Shown in pieces: positions 47,401 through 58,568 of a stretch of DNA of 64,000 nucleotides. The notes beneath the pieces were generated by a model. That model had not been told where the DNA came from. It was given only the letters and a program-made list of their open reading frames with translations, and searched no databases. Positions within the stretch are counted from its first letter, which is position 1, and each line of letters begins with the position of its first letter. The translations under genes were made by a program, and so were the position numbers. This DNA is from Lottia gigantea (Eukaryota > Mollusca > Gastropoda > Lottiidae), in assembly GCF_000327385.1 (NCBI RefSeq), contig NW_008709540.1, positions 625,815-689,814 on the forward strand, written 5' to 3'.

Positions 47401-50400
47401 GTTTATAAAGAATGGAGAGCTCATAGAAAGGTAAGATAAAAGACAAGTGAATTGGTTGAATGAGTATTATAAACATTGTGTATCTGACAAAAACAAACTT
47501 ATACTACATAAGATGTAACTTGCTGCTGCCCTGACAAAATTTCCTTCATTGCACACTGCATGCAATGAATGAAAAAAACCCACTTTGGAGCTTAAAATTC
47601 ACAAATTTACGCACATTGGAAAAATTCTTCTGATTTTTCAAGGCAAATCTCCAGAATTTTCAAGGCAAATCTCCAGATTTTTCAAGGCAAATCTCCAGAA
47701 TTTTCAAGGCAAATCTTCAGATTTTTCAAGGCAAATCTCCAGATTTATTTCCTGACCTGTACACCAGTATGCCAATTCCACTTCATTTTATGCCACAATT
47801 TATGTTTTAGTAAGATGAAATTTGAAAGTTGAACATCATACAACCTACTATTCTGGTTGAAATATTTGTTCTAAAAACCAGATGACAGATTATGAGTTTG
47901 AAAAGCAACACATGTGACTGAAATAGAACTCTAATAGATATTAATGAAAATACTAAGACAGCTATTTCTTTTAATACCTACCCTGATATTCATTCTTATG
48001 TTTTCAGGAACAACATCTTAAAGCTGATACTCATCATTATTTACATCAGATGCCCAAATATTTATTTGCCTTTAAAGTTTTCCTTCAAATTTCTAAAAAT
48101 CAGAAAGAAAACAAGGAGAAGTCTGTCCAGTTTTATAGGTAAGGCAGAGAACAACGTCCTGATGAGGGTTTTATATCTGAAATACTAGCTGCCATGCCAT
48201 GCTTGAGATGAGCCTGAATTAAAAATCTTTCCACTGTATAATATTCTCCATACCATGCCCCTCCCCCACCCCCTCAAGCTGTGAAATGTCTTATGAAATG
48301 AAAATTAAGCTCCCTAGATGCTCTGGCAATTTAGGCCTCTCCTAAGACAGACACCCCACAGGCATTTTCAAGATACACCCCTGCTTAGCTATATTGTAGT
48401 TCTTTTTTTCTCATTTCATGTAAACATGATAGTAGTTACAGAAATAATCAACTGTTGCTTTAAATCAAATGTTATTAAACTATTCCATTATATTACAGAG
48501 AGAGTACCTTGTCTCGATATTTTTATTACTGGGTAGAGACAGCTGACCAGTGTCGTGAAAACCGGCTGGCAGAAAGAATGGTAAGTATTCCATTATCTTA
48601 TAAATACAGACAGGATGTGTATTATTTATCACATCAGCGATTTTTCCAGATTTGATAAGGGTAAAGGGTTGTACATTATATTTACAATAATACAGTTATT
48701 GATTAACTCTCATATCTTTGGTAGTAGATAGTGATAAAAGTTTTAAACAACCTTTGACTGAATATGGAGTTAAAGGAAGGACCCACTAAAGCCCTTTACA
48801 ATCATATTCCATATAAACAGTGGAGGCTTAAAGTGTTTGAATCATGGCTTGATTGTGTCATTTTTATACACTTGTATGAAGTAGAGGACAAATTCATAAC
48901 TTGTATAAATAATCCAAGTATTACAATCTGAACTGTAAAACAAGACCTGAAATCTGTTGACATATTGGTAGCAGCTAATGAACTTTTAATATGAGGATGT
49001 ATATCAATTATAAGTGAGTATTTCATAATGAAAATTGGTATCAAATAATTTACGATTTTAGGCGTTTCTGCATTATGAAGATTGTTTACGATACAGATTC
49101 TTTCTGTCATGGAAACAGAGAACTGAAGATGTTTTAACAGAGCAAGTTAAAGAGGTTTGTCCACTTAGAAAATTAATTATTTATTATTAAAAAAGTAATA
49201 AGATGTGGAAAACGAATGTGTTTTCAGCAGAACAAAGGTTTGCACAAAAAGCATTCAAATTCCTTATTCTTTAAAGTGGTATTCCGCTTTTTTGTAAAAA
49301 AATTTCATTATCATAAACGTCTTAAATTATGCCTGAAAATATTTCTCAAGTATGCTATTTATATCAATGTATCTATTTGATCAAACTGAATTTGTTTTAA
49401 GGATTAAATTAAAAACGGAGTGAACTAATTGTTAATTAAGCAGTTTGGACTAGTTTCGGTGATTGGCTCGATAATGGCTCGTTATATTTAGTTGAAATCT
49501 TTAGAAAACGTAGGAGACATATTTCTCTACAATAAAGGTGTTTATTTTACTCAAATCTGTATACTAGTTTTCGAACAGCTTCAAAAAAGCATAACGAACT
49601 TAAAACCTAACGTAATATTTTTAAATAGTTTTTTCGTTTACAAATTAACAGCTGGATTTTTTTTAGTTAAAATTTTCAGAAACGTTGAAAGGCGCAGTTC
49701 TCTAGATTTTGGTGTATAGTTTTCACAAATGTACATGATAAAATTATTTTATTGTATTTAGGAACAAGCAACTGAACATTACAACTGGAAACATGGTGAG
49801 AAACATTTTACAGCCTGGAGAAATCATATAGTAGAGATTAAAAACAGGTTGGTGCAGGTTTTATTTATGAGCATATTATTTTATTGAATTTAAGAGGTAA
49901 ATGATAAATGTTGAATTCTCTAGTGCTATAATTCTACTATATACAAAATATTTTCACTAATAATGGTAGAAAAGTTGGATTAAAACATTTTTTTTTATTG
50001 ATATTTCTAGTGAAAGAAATGAAGTACTAGCAGTCCAGTTCGATATAAAACTTTATTAAAACAGAAATTCCAACAATGGCAACAGGTAAACATCATTTCT
50101 GAACATGTACCAATTTGATATTATAAACTTTCTCACTGATTTCTTGTCTCTTATAATCATCTTAAACATGTTAAAGAAAATAGCTAAGACAACGAATTTT
50201 GTACATTGTAGCCTTATTATAATTCAATCTCCAATTCAACAAGTTTTTTGTTTTTCTAAATAAACTATTTTTAAGTTTGTGATGCCTCTCTAACAGAAGT
50301 GCAGAGTTGCAGAACAACATCAAGTGTATCTGAAGGTTGAGCTTTCCCTGTAATGTTAGTGACTGGTAACATAAGATATATTAAGTGGAGTTCAAATTCA

Positions 50401-53400
50401 TTGTCATATTTACTGATTCACTTTAAAATAAATTATTTCAGTATTGTGCCATCAAGAAAAAAGAAAAGATATTGATGAACAAAGCCATAAGATATCACAA
50501 CCATAAACTATATAGAACTATCTTATCATCCTTTATACAATATATATACAACACTAGACAGATAAATACTGTCATTACTACAAAATATCATCTTAAATCA
50601 TACCAGTTAAAACAGTAAGTATTGACTCTAGTCTGTATTATAGAATATATAGAACTATCTTATCATCCTTTATACAATATATATATAACACTAGACAGAT
50701 AAATACTGTCATTACTACAAAATATCATCTTAAATCATACCAGTTAAAACAGTAAGTATTGACTCTAGTCTGTATTATAGAATATATAGAACTATCTTAT
50801 CATCCTTTATACAATATATATACAACACTAGACAGATAAATACTGTCATTACTACAAAATATCATCTTAAATCATACCAGTTAAAACAGTAAGTATTGAC
50901 TCTAGCCTGTATTATAGAATATATAGAACTATCTTATCATCCTTTATACAATATATATACAACACTAGACAGATAAATACTGTCATTACTACAAAATATC
51001 ATCTTAAATCATACCAGTTAATACAGTAAGTATTGACTCTAGCCTGTATTATAGAATATATAGAACTATCTTATCATCCTTTAAACAATATATATATAAC
51101 ACTAGACAGATAAATACTGTCATTACTACAAAATATCATCTTAAATCATACCAGTTAAAACAGTAAGTATTGACTCTAGCCTGTATTATAGAATATATAG
51201 AACTATCTTATCCTTTATACAATATATATATAACACTAGACAGATAAATACTGTCATTACAACAAAATATCATCTTAAATCATACCAGTTAAAACAGTAA
51301 GTATTGACTCTAGCCTGTATTATAGAATATATAGAACTATCTTATCCTTTATACAATATATATATAACACTAGACAGATAAATACTGTCATTACAACAAA
51401 ATATCATCTTAAATCATACCAGTTAAAACAGTAAGTATTGACTCTAGCCTGTATTATAGAATATATAGAACTATCTTATCATCCTTTATACAATATATAT
51501 ATAACACTAGACAGATAAATACTGTCATTACTACAAAATATCATCTTAAATCATACCAGTTAAAACAGTAAGTATTGACTCTAGTCTGTATTATAGAATA
51601 TATAGAACTATTTTATAGTAAGTATTGACTCTGTGTGTGTTGTTATTTTAGGCGTATTTTGAGACAATGGTATGAAAATGTAAAAGAAATAAAAGAAGAG
51701 AGAAGAAAAGAAGAAGCTGCTGGAATCCACCATAATCTTCATCTTGTACAGCAAGTAGGTTCATTAATTACCTTTTCCTGAAAATACTTCAGACCCTTCA
51801 TTTTGTTATGGTTATACACTATACACTATGACAGATCAAAGGTTTTGAGCAAATCTCTCTCTCCTGTTTGTGACTGTATTTTGGCATTAATTGGTTTCTG
51901 CAAGGCAATTTTGGAATGATTTATAATAAATATAGACACTTATAGAGATTGGTCATCATATCAAGGATAATGGATTGTCCAATTTGTATTACTCTACGCG
52001 CTAACACCTTCTATTGAGGGAAAAGTTGTAGATAACCCTGTAAGAAAGTACCCCTCTTGTTCTTTATAAGGCATTATTTTAACTACACTTATATTTTTTT
52101 ATATTATGAAGGTGTTTACAACTTGGCATAGATATGCTGTTATACATGCTTATAAAAAATCTGAATCACTGAAACTTGAAGAGGAGGCTAGGCAACATTT
52201 AAATAAAGGTAGCATATATTGATATTAATCATTGATTCAAATTGTAGGCTTTGATTTGATTTACCAGTTGTGGCTGACTTGGGCTCTATACATTTGATTA
52301 ACTATAACTACCAGTAAAGTTTGTCTATCACTCTAGACAGAGGCTCATAAAATTAAGACACTTGCTTGCTGAATTTGAAGTCAAGCATTTGAGCACATTT
52401 ACTATTTTTATTAGGTTATTTTCCCTTACAGTGATGCAAATTGGAGGGCCTGACATAGTTTCTAGTTGTTTGGATGGCAAAATAAACCAAGGCTCTGTGT
52501 TACAGGCTGTGCTTGTTAAAGATTTCTCGACAGTTGGAAATTGAAAAGAGTAGGCGAAAATAGCTGTTGTCAAAACAGTTTCTTCCTTACACAATACATA
52601 ACATCTTCATAAGTCCAATCTAGAGCAGTAAAATAGGATGTAAAACTCCATCTCGTTCTATTACAGTAAGAATAAGAGAGTATTATAAGAAATGGTGTTG
52701 TAAGAAAGAAGAGAGTATCCTGATTAGATTACGAATGGAACAGGCTCGACAACATCACAATAATAAACTGTACAGTACCGTATTATTTACTTGGAAACAC
52801 TTTACTCAACTTGCTCATAGAAAAACTGTAAGTCATTCGTTCTCGTTAGGAACTTTAGCATTGGATATCTTTCAAATAAAGCTTTACTCAAAACCTTTCA
52901 TATTCTTTGCCAATCTTATGCATTGGCATATTAGTTGACAGTCTAATTAAAACTAGACCTAACTTCAGTCCGTTTTTTATTAGTTTTAATTTTTAATATA
53001 GCCACTTCAGTTTAGAGTGTTCTCTTAAATGTTTGCCACAATAGCTTTTTGACCTAACCTGATGACCTCTGCTTTAACCAATCAAATTTCTGCCCTCACC
53101 AGCACTGGGATTTTGAGAGAGTGGAGGAATTTGATTGGTTAAAGCAGAGGTCATCAGGTTGGGTCAAAAGGAATGATGCAAATTGATGCAATCAGTGTCC
53201 TGATATACATAAAAAAATATTTAAAACCTCTTAACAATCACTTCAACAGATTTATATTGAATTCCAGCTGCTGTCAAGACAAGCTGAATGGTTCTATAAA
53301 GTTAGACTAACAGCTAAATATTATTTATTATGGAAGGAATATTTTAATCAGGCAGAACAATCTCAGGAAAAAACTCATCTTGCTTTATGGCATTGGAGTC

Positions 53401-56400
53401 TTAATCTACAGAAGAAGGTAAGTCTTGCCTAAAGGGACAGGTTCGCTCTTTTACCTATTGTACCTTAGTCTCAGCTGATCAGTAATAGTGTTCACAGATC
53501 ACATTTTGAGCCTTCAAATCCATGTGCATCCATTATTATCCGCATTTGAATGTTAAAAAGATGACTTGTCTTTTCTTGATACACTGCCTTATGTAGAACA
53601 GACATCTATAGAAATAGATAGTGAAATTCTAGTCCTTCTGAAGACTCTTTGTATATTCAGGAGCCGCATCAACCCTGTGGAAAATGATGAAAATAATAAA
53701 CTAGAGCTATAAATATACTTGATCTGATAAAATCTCTCCGAAAGGACTGGAAGTAGACATCCAACAGTGAATATAAATATATTGATGTATATCTTGAAAA
53801 AATGCCAATTTTGCATCTGGTTAAAATGAGGATAACAAGTATATTTAGATTCTGACAAAATTTATGCTCTAGGCTAGTCACGTGTTAGACCATCAGGGAT
53901 CAAAGATGAAAATATTATTGGATAGTTCAGGTCAAGGTCACTAAATGTGAAAGATCACAACAAATTTAAGCCTACAAAGTTCCACTAAATTAAAACCTAA
54001 AGCAAAATTGAAATTCAGCTTCCAAATCAGTTTTCAAGTCCGAGATTTATCAATTATGTTATTAAAATCGGATATAGGAACAAAAGTTTCGCTCACTCTT
54101 GGTCACCAAAAACATCAGTTCGGATAATATTATTTGGATAAAAAAATTTCTTTCTAAGGCTAATTTTCCAATTTTTGCACCTGTCTTCATACAAGACTAT
54201 ATAGAACTAGCAGAAATCCATGAAAATCCAATGAATTTTTTGTGCTATATCTATTTGATTTAATTGATGCATATTATTTTTCATACATTTTTTTTTGGGT
54301 TACCTAGGTGATAGATGGATGGCTACAATACATAGAGGATAGAAAACGTAAACGAGAAAGAATATCAGTTGCTATGGAAACAAGACGTCATAGATTATTA
54401 CAAAATGGCGTGTCTCAATGGCTGTCGGTGTCTGATGATTTGTCGAAAATGAGGTCACAGTTTGCAGCCCAGCAACAAGCTAAGGTATATATTCAAGACT
54501 TTTGCTCCTTTAAGTTTGCAATGTCTGGAATCTGGAGATTCTCCTTTATTAGAGCAAGACTACAGCTAAATTCAATTGCCTCACCTTTGAAAAGACAACC
54601 AAGCCATAGTTGTGATTCTTGATCCTTTCACTTTTCGTGATTAGTGAGCCAATCGCAAATATAGTACTGCAAAATTGGTACCAGGGCTGTTGGTTTTGCT
54701 CTATATGTCGGACATGACTGACGGGAAGCTCAAATGACTGACAGTCAATATCCTGTATCGGACATCATGTATAGATTAGCCAATTTGGTACACCTCTCCA
54801 ATTACTGAAAACATACTACTGTAATTATGTTTGAAAAATCATCCATCCATTTGCAATTAAATGATAACAAAAGAATATTGGAGATACTGATTGACAATAT
54901 CTTTGAGTTTTCAATCAAATATTCAGTTGAGTGTATCCTGTAAGCTTTACTATATCTTGAATGGTCTCTTATTCATTTTGCAGTCTGCTTATGAAAGATT
55001 TCAACTCCTTCAGAAGTATGCCCTTCACTGGAAACATACAACAGCTTCTAATGTTGCTCGCCGTGGTGGACCACGTCCATTGGTTCCTCAGTCTAAATCA
55101 TCCAATCAGCATACAGTGATGAAGTCACATGATCCACAAAGACCAATCATTGGACAGAAAATGTCAAGTCTTCCTGATTTACCAATACCAGCATTGAATA
55201 AGACTTCTATTTCATCTCCGTTACGATTAGAACAACGTAATACAACTGAACACATAGAGTAAGCTCTTTATTTGAGGCATTTATGGTTACTTTCATCTTA
55301 CTTGTTGTAGAGCGCTCAGTGAGTTAGATACTTGTTCTCTAACCTGAAGGTCCTGTGTCCCTAGCTCCTGGTTTCCCTCTGTCAGTAATACAGGTATATG
55401 GTACCGACATGGAAAAAGCGTCTTTCAAATTGTACAATAAACTGAGGTCCTATGTTTGACAAGCTGTTGAAGATCACATAACAGTTGGATAGTTAAACTA
55501 ATGCCCCATCCTTGCAAACATTTCACCCATTGCCCACTGCATGGGGTTGCCTGTCAATTCATGTAATTTTTTATTTGTTATATGTCAGCTATAAATCCCT
55601 ATCAATATAACCTTAATTTATTTTATTATTTTAGAGATCCAATACTAACAGCTATAGAAAGACGTAAACCTCGACGACCTTCATTTCTGGTGGAATCTCT
55701 AAACAGAGCAGGTCTCTTCCTCACACAATCAGATAGGTAAGGTAGAATTTGTAAAGAGATAAAGTTCTCTAAATATTTGCCTTACCCACCACCAACAGTT
55801 TTATTTCATGCCTATCTCCTTTATTCCATTAGTGTGCATATATATTCATTTGTAAGAAAATTAATTTGATGTTACATTGGGAGTTGTTTTCCTTACCCTC
55901 ACCCCCTTCCTACACCCTAACACCATATTTTTTAGGTGGGTAAGTTTTTTGTATTTTGTATTTTGTTTTCTTCAAGCCCACAAGAAGAAAAGGAACGAAA
56001 TGGAATCAGATCTTCTGCTACGCAGCCTCAATCAGATGTTATTGATTACCCAAACAGCGCTCCACAAACTCATGGAGAAACACCACCTAGTGAACCACAT
56101 CAACCTCAAAAACCAAGACATTTAGAGTTCTCTCCCCCTGATAATCATTCCATTTCCCGTAATTCAATTCAAGATGGCCACCATGATGCAGACCTATCTT
56201 CAAATACCCAGAAATCATCGGCAAATCAACGCATTTTACATTCCTCGCCTCTATCTGGACGTCAAACTCTCCGCCAATCAACTCTTGCCATTTCTACGCT
56301 GTCGGGTGATCAAGACATTCCAAAAATAAATTTTGAATCCACAAAGGAGTTGAACGAGGTTACATTATTGAAGCCTGAAGATTTTATGAAGAGTCAACAT

Positions 56401-57765
56401 TCATTTAAAGTGTTTGATTCTCAAGACCATGATGTGACCATTACAAATGATGTGTTGTTGAATTCTGAGCGAAATCTAGGATCAGAGCGACACCAAAATC
56501 TGGAACCAAAAGCAAATTCTGTGCCAAAGGCTGTACCAAAAGATATGTCCTACCAAGAAGAGCTAGTTTTTATCAGAAATGTTTTGAAAAAATTTGATGC
56601 AGACAAGAAAAGACTAAAGTAAGTTTAGAATTGATAAACAGATTCAAATAATTCAACTGAAAAAATCGAAAGTGAAAAAGACTGCTTTTTCACCTTCGAA
56701 CTTTCACCTTCGAACTATGACCTGACTATCACAATCTGTTTGAGTATTTCTAGAATTGCAGGAATCACAGACATTTGGAACAGACTACCCTTGATATGTT
56801 AAGTGCATGTATAGATTCTGTAAATATTGTCCTGTAAAGATTGCCATTTTAGAACGAGATTTTTGATTAACGGATTTGGACCAATTTCTATTGCATATAC
56901 TAAATATTTAATCTGTCCTATGTTAGGGAGAAAGGGGTTTTTACCAGGCATGCACATTTAAAAAGGACCATTAAAACAAATACCTTTTTTTTTGTCAAAA
57001 TATTTGACTTTCATTTAAACTTGGATTATAAATGATGAACTAATGTTTATAAGGATTATTTGAATATTATGTTATTTTAATGTCAGAATCTTCTGAGTGC
57101 TCAATCATTCATTAATAAACTTATGTCATTGTTTTATGTAAATTTCAGAATATTACAGAAACAAGGTAAACATCTATCTAGCTGGATACAAGATGAGTCA
57201 AGATGTATGATTGATGATGATGGAGATGATGAAATAAATATTGAACAAGTACAGCAAGAACTTCAGGAGGTAGGATACTACTGGAAACTGAACACAATAT
57301 TGATTATAGGGACTTTGATTTGAGTCTTGAATATAGTAAATAGTCTTCAGAAGTACTAGAAATGTGCGAAAATCACATAATACCTTTGAAAATATCTCAA
57401 ACTAGGAATTTTACTTACTATTTCTATATGTCCTTTCTACATATGGCAGAGTAGAAAAGATGAGTCATATATTCAACTTACAAACACAGATAATTCTGGA
57501 CACACATGAATTTTAAGGCTCAAATTTCGCCAGTGAGCTGAGGACTGATTGGCTTAGCTAAACTATTCCCGTTTATGTAGGCTCTATACATTTCTTAAGT
57601 TTTGTTTAATGTTCGCGAGGTTGTTAACCCTAAAAACTTGATTAATTACAGGTGATAAAGGAAGCAGAAGAATTAAAGATGAAAGTGAATGAAGATAAAA
57701 TAAATTGTCAAAGATTGGTGGAACGATCAAAAATATTACTTCAACTTATGAATAATACAGTCTAG
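41409..57765 (+). CDS. SFI1: SFI1-like centrin-binding repeat protein of the centrosome
   Basis: SFI1 forms a long helix decorated by centrins at centrosomes and basal bodies. Exons: 41409-41692, 42374-42544, 42955-43026, 43134-43244, 43528-43697, 44141-44258, 44434-44536, 44818-44974, 45440-45601, 45885-45955, 46323-46415, 46712-46809, 47364-47430, 48008-48138, 48499-48580, 49062-49154, 49762-49847, 50031-50085, 50297-50335, 50442-50614, 51652-51754, 52112-52208, 52667-52827, 53268-53417, 54308-54484, 54984-55258, 55635-55736, 55977-56618, 57149-57269, 57652-57765 (1,425 residues). An in-frame stop just precedes the ATG. About 25 repeats with a Trp core, period about 33, fill exons 3-26 (AWREYLARCRE, HWLVYHQQRK, TWHRYAVIH). 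A KPRRPSFLVE motif and a C-terminal coiled coil follow, as in vertebrate SFI1. Weak points: the acceptor of exon 5, the acceptor of exon 18, and the array after exon 20. Confidence 0.88.
42527..42700 (+). repeat. Tandem copies of SFI1 exon 2's 3' end with its donor
   Basis: The exon end 'aaagaacttagaataag' followed by donor GTGATGTTTGTTG occurs three times: donor GT at 42545, 42597 and 42669. Only the first is preceded by a full open exon; using a later donor would read TGA straight after the first junction. Confidence 0.85.
43725..43998 (+). repeat. ~73-bp tandem repeat in SFI1 intron 5
   Basis: Three to four units share 'aaagatcacagactggaaat', 'atcacatctactaacagctc' and 'ctgtgtaacgagatcgc'. 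Non-coding. Confidence 0.9.
45690..45790. mobile_element. Family D hairpin MITE relic in SFI1 intron 9
   Basis: 'atctgattggctaatgaaat' pairs loosely with 'agtgattgaccaatcagat', matching the inner part of 29578-29718. Confidence 0.5.
46858..46973. mobile_element. Hairpin MITE in SFI1 intron 12
   Basis: Arms of about 31 bp: 46858-46888 ('ataactggacacaattatat') and 46943-46973 ('atataattgtgtccagttat'), with almost perfect pairing around a 54-base loop. The near-perfect arms suggest a recent insertion. Confidence 0.85.
47635..47750 (+). repeat. ~22-bp tandem repeat in SFI1 intron 13
   Basis: Five copies of 'tttcaaggcaaatctccaga' with small changes. Confidence 0.9.
50505..51620 (+). repeat. Tandem array of SFI1 exon 20's 3' end plus donor (137-bp units)
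   Basis: The motif 'gaactatctta' begins at 50515, 50652, 50789, 50926, 51063, 51200, 51334 and 51468, and a truncated copy is at 51605. Each 137-bp unit is 108 nt of exon 20 sequence, then GTAAGTATTGACTCTAG and 'yctgtattatag'. The first copy is the true end of exon 20. In all later full copies the 108-nt part starts after an AG, stays open in the gene's frame and ends with the same AAA CA|GTAAGT donor (phase 2 in, phase 2 out). Two copies lack 3 bp. The 29-nt spacers are too short for ordinary splicing between neighbours. Confidence 0.95.
52335..52620 (+). mobile_element. SINE family S copy in SFI1 intron 22
   Basis: Degenerate head, then 'cagtgatgcaaattggaggg', 'caaaataaaccaaggctctg', 'tgttacaggctgtgcttgtt' and 'tctcgacagttggaaattga'. 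Closely related to the tail at 9655-9945. Confidence 0.7.
53045..53170. mobile_element. Hairpin MITE in SFI1 intron 23
   Basis: Arms of about 43 bp: 53045-53088 ('gatgacctctgctttaacca') and 53128-53170 ('tggttaaagcagaggtcatc'), nearly perfect, around a 39-base loop. Confidence 0.88.
53171..53260. mobile_element. MITE family A end fragment
   Basis: 'ggaatgatgcaaattgatgc', 'cagtgtcctgatatacataa' and 'ttaaaacctcttaacaatca' match the right end of 14571-14846. It runs up to the acceptor of exon 24 (53268), so the element supplies intron sequence close to that splice site. Confidence 0.7.
53430..53670. mobile_element. MITE family B copy in SFI1 intron 24
   Basis: Starts CTAAAGGGACAGG and shares 'tgagccttcaaatccatgtg' and 'gaatgttaaaaagatgactt' with 29883-30203; the right end is eroded. 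Confidence 0.7.
55308..55560 (+). mobile_element. SINE family S copy in SFI1 intron 26
   Basis: Head 'gcgctcagtgagttagatac', then 'ctggtttccctctgtcagta', 'gacatggaaaaagcgtct', 'caataaactgaggtcctat' and 'tgcccactgc'. The most complete head-to-tail copy. Confidence 0.72.
57318..57585. mobile_element. MITE family B copy in the last SFI1 intron
   Basis: 'tctatatgtcctttctacat', 'cagataattctggacacaca', 'aaggctcaaatttcgccagt' and 'ctgattggcttagctaaact' follow the order of 13852-14124. Terminal repeats are lost. Confidence 0.7.
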
Positions 57766-58345
57766 TGTCCTAGTTCCCTATCTTGTAGAGTCTTCTTACC
57801 CTGCAGACTAGACATTATCAACCTGGTTGTAATTACCCCTAACAGGGTAATTTTGAAATTTTGGTGAGGTCATGAGACTCTGTTTAGTCAAGAATAGAAA
57901 TTTAGGAGAAACCAGTTAATATTGACAAGCAACTAGTCACTATTCAACAGAAGGTACTGGTACAGGGATAAAGTTGTGTTTAAAGAATGTTTTCATGTAT
58001 GGTATAAGTCTCTGTATTAAGTTACACTGCTATATTCTCTGATTGCAGGTAAAAACCTTAAAAAGTCATGAAATGGTCAGGGTTTATAGGGGCAATTCGT
58101 TTATTAGGGGGTAATGCATGTCGATTAAGGATTCTGAAAGGGATAATAGAAAGAAGAAGGTTGAAAACCCTTGCCCTATGCCTTGATATGCTATCTTATA
58201 AGACTGATAGGGCTCAGTGAAATGGTGTAATTTATTCTTTTATAATATTCACATGACAAAGTAAAGGTTAGCCATTTCCCATGTAATAAAACTGTTTAAT
58301 TATAAGTAAGTGTATATTTTGTAATTTTGTATAAAAAATAAAATT
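57766..58345 (+). terminator. SFI1 3' UTR with poly(A) signals
   Basis: AATAAA at 58285-58290 and 58338-58343 are the likely polyadenylation signals, about 520-580 bases after the stop. No other feature was seen. Confidence 0.5.
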
Positions 58346-58568
58346 GTAAGTTATTAACTTTTTTCTGTCTGTTTCCTAGGGGCCGTCTGGTGGGTGAGTT
58401 TGGCACGTTCTTGTTTCAGGGATCAACAGAACATTCAATAAAACAAAATTGGAACAGATTTCAAAAAGAGTTCCACATATGCAGACAGAATTCAAAATGG
58501 TGGGGAAGGAAATAAGTGGGAAGAATTGAAACATATGGAACCTGTTCAGACCCTTTCGATCTACACCA

